NCBI RefSeq assembly: GCF_025264625.1
Contig: NZ_CP093313.1
Location: 1,674,001-1,738,000, forward strand
Length of the DNA stretch: 64,000 nt
From: Occallatibacter riparius
GTDB taxonomy: Bacteria > Acidobacteriota > Terriglobia > Terriglobales > Acidobacteriaceae
Direction of reading: 5' to 3'
How positions within the stretch are numbered: position 1 is the first letter of the stretch; each line of letters starts with the position of its first letter. The notes under the pieces are model-generated. The model had not been told where the DNA came from. It did not search any database and saw only the letters and a program-made list of their open reading frames with translations. Position numbers and translations under genes: made by a program. Positions 62,075 to 64,000 of the stretch are shown one piece after another.

Positions 62075-62523
62075 CGGTCACCACGCGGAAGTCGGCGAAC
62101 GTTGAGGTCCGGCTGCCCTCGCGGCTAGGCTATGAGAAGGTAGCCATGAGCACGGCGGCATCGGTCGCCAAGCTGATGGGCTTTCGCGAAGACCGGATTG
62201 AGGACCTGAAGACTGCGGTGGCCGAGGCATGCATCAATGCGATTGAGCACGGCAACCGATTGAACGAAGGGCTGAGCGTCGGCGTAGTACTTTCAGCGGG
62301 AGAAGACGCGCTGGAAGTGAAGGTCATCGACGACGGGAAGGGCTTGAAGAGCCTCCCCCCCAAGCCTGATATTGATAAAAAGATCCACGGCGAAGAAGAC
62401 CCCCGCGGCATGGGAATGTTTTTGATCCAGGCGCTTGTGGACGAAGCGGAGTGGGTCGCCGGAGGCAACGGCAAAAGCAGCTATGTCCGCCTGGTGATCC
62501 GGCTGGATCCCCCGACTGAATAA
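62071..62523 (+). CDS. RsbW-like anti-sigma/serine kinase
   Basis: ATG 62071 overlaps the phosphatase stop, giving 150 residues. The GHKL ATPase has N-box EACINAIEHGNRL, G1 VIDDGKGL and G2 DPRGMGMFLI. RsbW-family kinases bind a sigma factor and phosphorylate the STAS partner. The STAS gene is next. No sigma factor gene is adjacent, so the bound target is unknown. Confidence 0.9.
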   Translation: MTVTTRKSANVEVRLPSRLGYEKVAMSTAASVAKLMGFREDRIEDLKTAVAEACINAIEHGNRLNEGLSVGVVLSAGEDALEVKVIDDGKGLKSLPPKPDIDKKIHGEEDPRGMGMFLIQALVDEAEWVAGGNGKSSYVRLVIRLDPPTE

Positions 62524-62540
62524 CGTAATCTACGGAGACT

Positions 62541-62906
62541 TTGACAGTGCAAACCGAAACCAAAACGCGTGTCGACCAGATCACTTCCCCTGCCGGGCAC
62601 CCGGTGTCTGTCCTTCGGTTCGAGGGCGATATCGCCAGCACGTCAAAGGAGGCGGTGCTGGGAAGTTACCAGGCGCTGCCCAAGGCGACGGTGAAGCTGA
62701 TCCTTTTGGATTTCACCAAGGTGGACTACATCAACTCGAGCGGCATCGCGCTCGTCATCCAGATGCTGATCGAAGCTGCCAATTCGGGCCAGAAGGTATT
62801 CGCCTACGGCCTGTCGCAGCACTTCACCAAGGTGTTCACCATGGTGGGGATTACGAAGTATGCGGGCCTGTTCCCTGATCAGGCCTCGGCTATGGCCGCA
62901 CTGTAA
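62541..62906 (+). CDS. STAS-domain anti-anti-sigma factor (RsbV-like)
   Basis: Start TTG 62541 or GTG 62547 (GGAG nine bases before the GTG). The 121-residue protein has the STAS core KLILLDFTKVDYINSSGIALVIQML; the phosphorylated Ser is in the NSSG segment. It is the switch partner of the kinase just upstream and of the phosphatase. An RsbT-like activator is missing. Together the three genes are one partner-switching module, probably for stress or developmental control. Confidence 0.92.
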   Translation: MTVQTETKTRVDQITSPAGHPVSVLRFEGDIASTSKEAVLGSYQALPKATVKLILLDFTKVDYINSSGIALVIQMLIEAANSGQKVFAYGLSQHFTKVFTMVGITKYAGLFPDQASAMAAL

Positions 62907-62928
62907 GCTCCAAACGAAGCACGAACAA

Positions 62929-62952
62929 AGAGGCGCGGGAAACCGCGTCTCT
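62929..62952 (+). terminator. GNRA hairpin after the STAS gene
   Basis: A 10-bp stem (AGAGGCGCGG with CCGCGTCTCT, one G-T) closes a GAAA loop. CTCGTCGTC follows, with no long T-run, so it is a likely but not certain terminator. Confidence 0.55.
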
Positions 62953-63011
62953 CGTCGTCTAAGTGAGGCTATACTGCTCTGTGCCCTGTCCAGCACTTCC
63001 GGAGGGGATCG

Positions 63012-63986
63012 ATGAAAGCCATCGTCTACGAGCAGTACGGCCCGCCTGATGTTCTTTCCCTCAAAGAAATCGATAAGCCTTTACCCGGCAAAGGCGAAGT
63101 GCTGGTTCGCGTGCACGCCGCCTCAGTGAACCCTTACGACTGGCACTTCCTGCGCGGCAAACCTGCGCTCCTTCAGCTGTTCACCGGGATCGGGAAACCG
63201 CGCTACCCCCGGCTGGGGGCAGACTGTGCCGGCGTGGTGGAAGCCGTAGGCTCCGGAACCACCCGGTTCAAGCCCGGAGATGCGGTCTTCGGCGTCTGCA
63301 AAGGCTCGTTCGCAGAGTTTGCCTGCGGGAAGGAGACGCAGCTTGCCCTAAGGCCCGCGGGGGTCTCATTTGAGCAGGCGGCTTCGCTGCCGATCGCGGC
63401 GACCACTGCCCTGCAGGGGCTGCGCGACCGCGCGAAGATCAAGGCCGGCCAGCAGCTCCTGATCAACGGGGCAGCTGGCGGCGTGGGGACGTTCGCGGTG
63501 CAGATCGAGCGGGAGATGGGGGCACACGTGACCGCAGTTTGCAGTGGAAGAAACGCCGATCTGATGCGTTCTCTCGGCGCCGAGTGCGTGATCGACTACA
63601 TGCAGGAAGACTTCACCCGATCGCCGCAGAAGTGGGATGCCATCTTCGATCTGGTGGGGAATCGCACCCTTGCCGAATTTCGCAGCGCCCTTCAGCCAAA
63701 GGGAGTTTTTGTGAGCTGCGGTGGAGGCGGTCCGGATAAGAAGGCGACCGAACTGGCCGGCGTGATGTTCGGAAAGATGCTGATTGCCCCTTTCGTGAGC
63801 CAGCGGCTCACCGGCGTGTTGGCGAAGATCAACGGAGCTGACCTGAGCACTCTGGCGGCGATGGTGGAGTCCGGCAAGATCAAGCCGGTTCTCGATCGGA
63901 CGTACCCCCTCGCCGAAACGGCCGAAGCCGTGCGGTATGTGGAAGCATGCCACGCGCGCGGCAAGGTGATTATTGCCCTCGGCTAA
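63012..63986 (+). CDS. MDR-family NAD(P)-dependent oxidoreductase (quinone-reductase type)
   Basis: A 324-residue medium-chain dehydrogenase without the structural zinc Cys cluster. It has the N-terminal GroES-like fold (YEQYGPPDVLSLKEIDKP, VHAASVNPYDWHFLRG), GADCAGVVEAVG, and the Rossmann motif NGAAGGVGTFAVQ, as in quinone oxidoreductases and enoyl reductases of the QOR group. It uses NAD(P)H to reduce alpha,beta-unsaturated carbonyls or quinones. The gene is complete within the window, ending 14 bases before the edge. Confidence 0.93.
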   Translation: MKAIVYEQYGPPDVLSLKEIDKPLPGKGEVLVRVHAASVNPYDWHFLRGKPALLQLFTGIGKPRYPRLGADCAGVVEAVGSGTTRFKPGDAVFGVCKGSFAEFACGKETQLALRPAGVSFEQAASLPIAATTALQGLRDRAKIKAGQQLLINGAAGGVGTFAVQIEREMGAHVTAVCSGRNADLMRSLGAECVIDYMQEDFTRSPQKWDAIFDLVGNRTLAEFRSALQPKGVFVSCGGGGPDKKATELAGVMFGKMLIAPFVSQRLTGVLAKINGADLSTLAAMVESGKIKPVLDRTYPLAETAEAVRYVEACHARGKVIIALG

Positions 63987-64000
63987 GTTCGCGGAACAGG

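Noticed and set aside
1..64000. larA, selA, selB, selC and selD
   Set aside because: I looked for the client racemase and the Sec genes; none is visible in this window.

Overview
The window is GC-rich chromosomal DNA that I infer comes from an acidobacterium of the Terriglobia (Acidobacteriaceae or a relative). The inference rests on gene content, not on a marker-gene search: many exported S9 peptidases and amidohydrolases, plant-polymer enzymes (CE15, GDSL, GH31, GH127), a lar cofactor operon, and many small exported or membrane proteins I cannot place in a family. Most of the window is ordinary housekeeping and scavenging DNA with no phage or island signature. The genes sit in short operons on both strands, and several convergent gaps are closed by strong bidirectional terminators.

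Layout. 1-5.1 kb: partial ankyrin protein, CE15 esterase divergent from a GDSL esterase, a DUF4062-like protein, tRNA-Leu(CAG), an OsmC-type peroxidase and a zinc-ribbon miniprotein. 5.1-13.8 kb: SDR oxidoreductase, M28 peptidase, mutY, an outer-membrane protein, alaS, recX. 13.8-19.9 kb (minus): S9 peptidase, two overlapping amidohydrolases, folP. 19.9-31.6 kb: dacB (PBP4), two small paralogues of unknown function, a cytochrome c lipoprotein with a membrane partner, another S9 peptidase, a P-loop kinase, GH31, gdhA, ilvE. 31.8-37.2 kb: larE-larC-(exported protein)-larB, a DedA-like protein and DUF4262. 37.4-47.6 kb: DHA2 efflux pump and a decayed copy of its 3' end, an isochorismatase-like protein, about 1 kb with no credible protein gene, DinB, a Tat-exported GH127 enzyme, FmdB, M29 aminopeptidase, MFS transporter. 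47.7-58 kb: a REP/RAYT island, a two-domain ThyX, DUF2071, small beta-barrel-like proteins, a degenerate sensor kinase, CoA-transferase, GT2. 58-64 kb: GT87, two consecutive genes with in-frame TGA codons, an RsbU/RsbW/RsbV-like partner-switching operon and an MDR oxidoreductase.

The most notable content is at 59,358-60,778. Two adjacent genes that look broken by TGA stops read through in frame as complete selenoproteins. The first is an AhpD/carboxymuconolactone-decarboxylase-like protein with a C-P-Y-Sec motif. The second is a membrane-anchored iodothyronine-deiodinase-like protein with the family hallmark T-Sec-P-P-F. Each TGA is followed by a hairpin at bacterial SECIS distance; the deiodinase-like one has loop AGGTT, close to the AGGUCU loop of E. 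coli fdhF. Sec machinery (selA, selB, selC, selD) is not in the window and must lie elsewhere if this reading is right.

Other points of interest: a RAYT gene boxed by perfect 22-bp inverted repeats and REP hairpins that exactly fill a convergent gap; heptamer tandem repeats placed on or beside stop codons at three loci; a histidine kinase that has lost its phospho-acceptor His; an amidohydrolase pair in which one member lacks the metal ligands; and a fused ThyX in which the signature motif is split between two half-degenerate domains.
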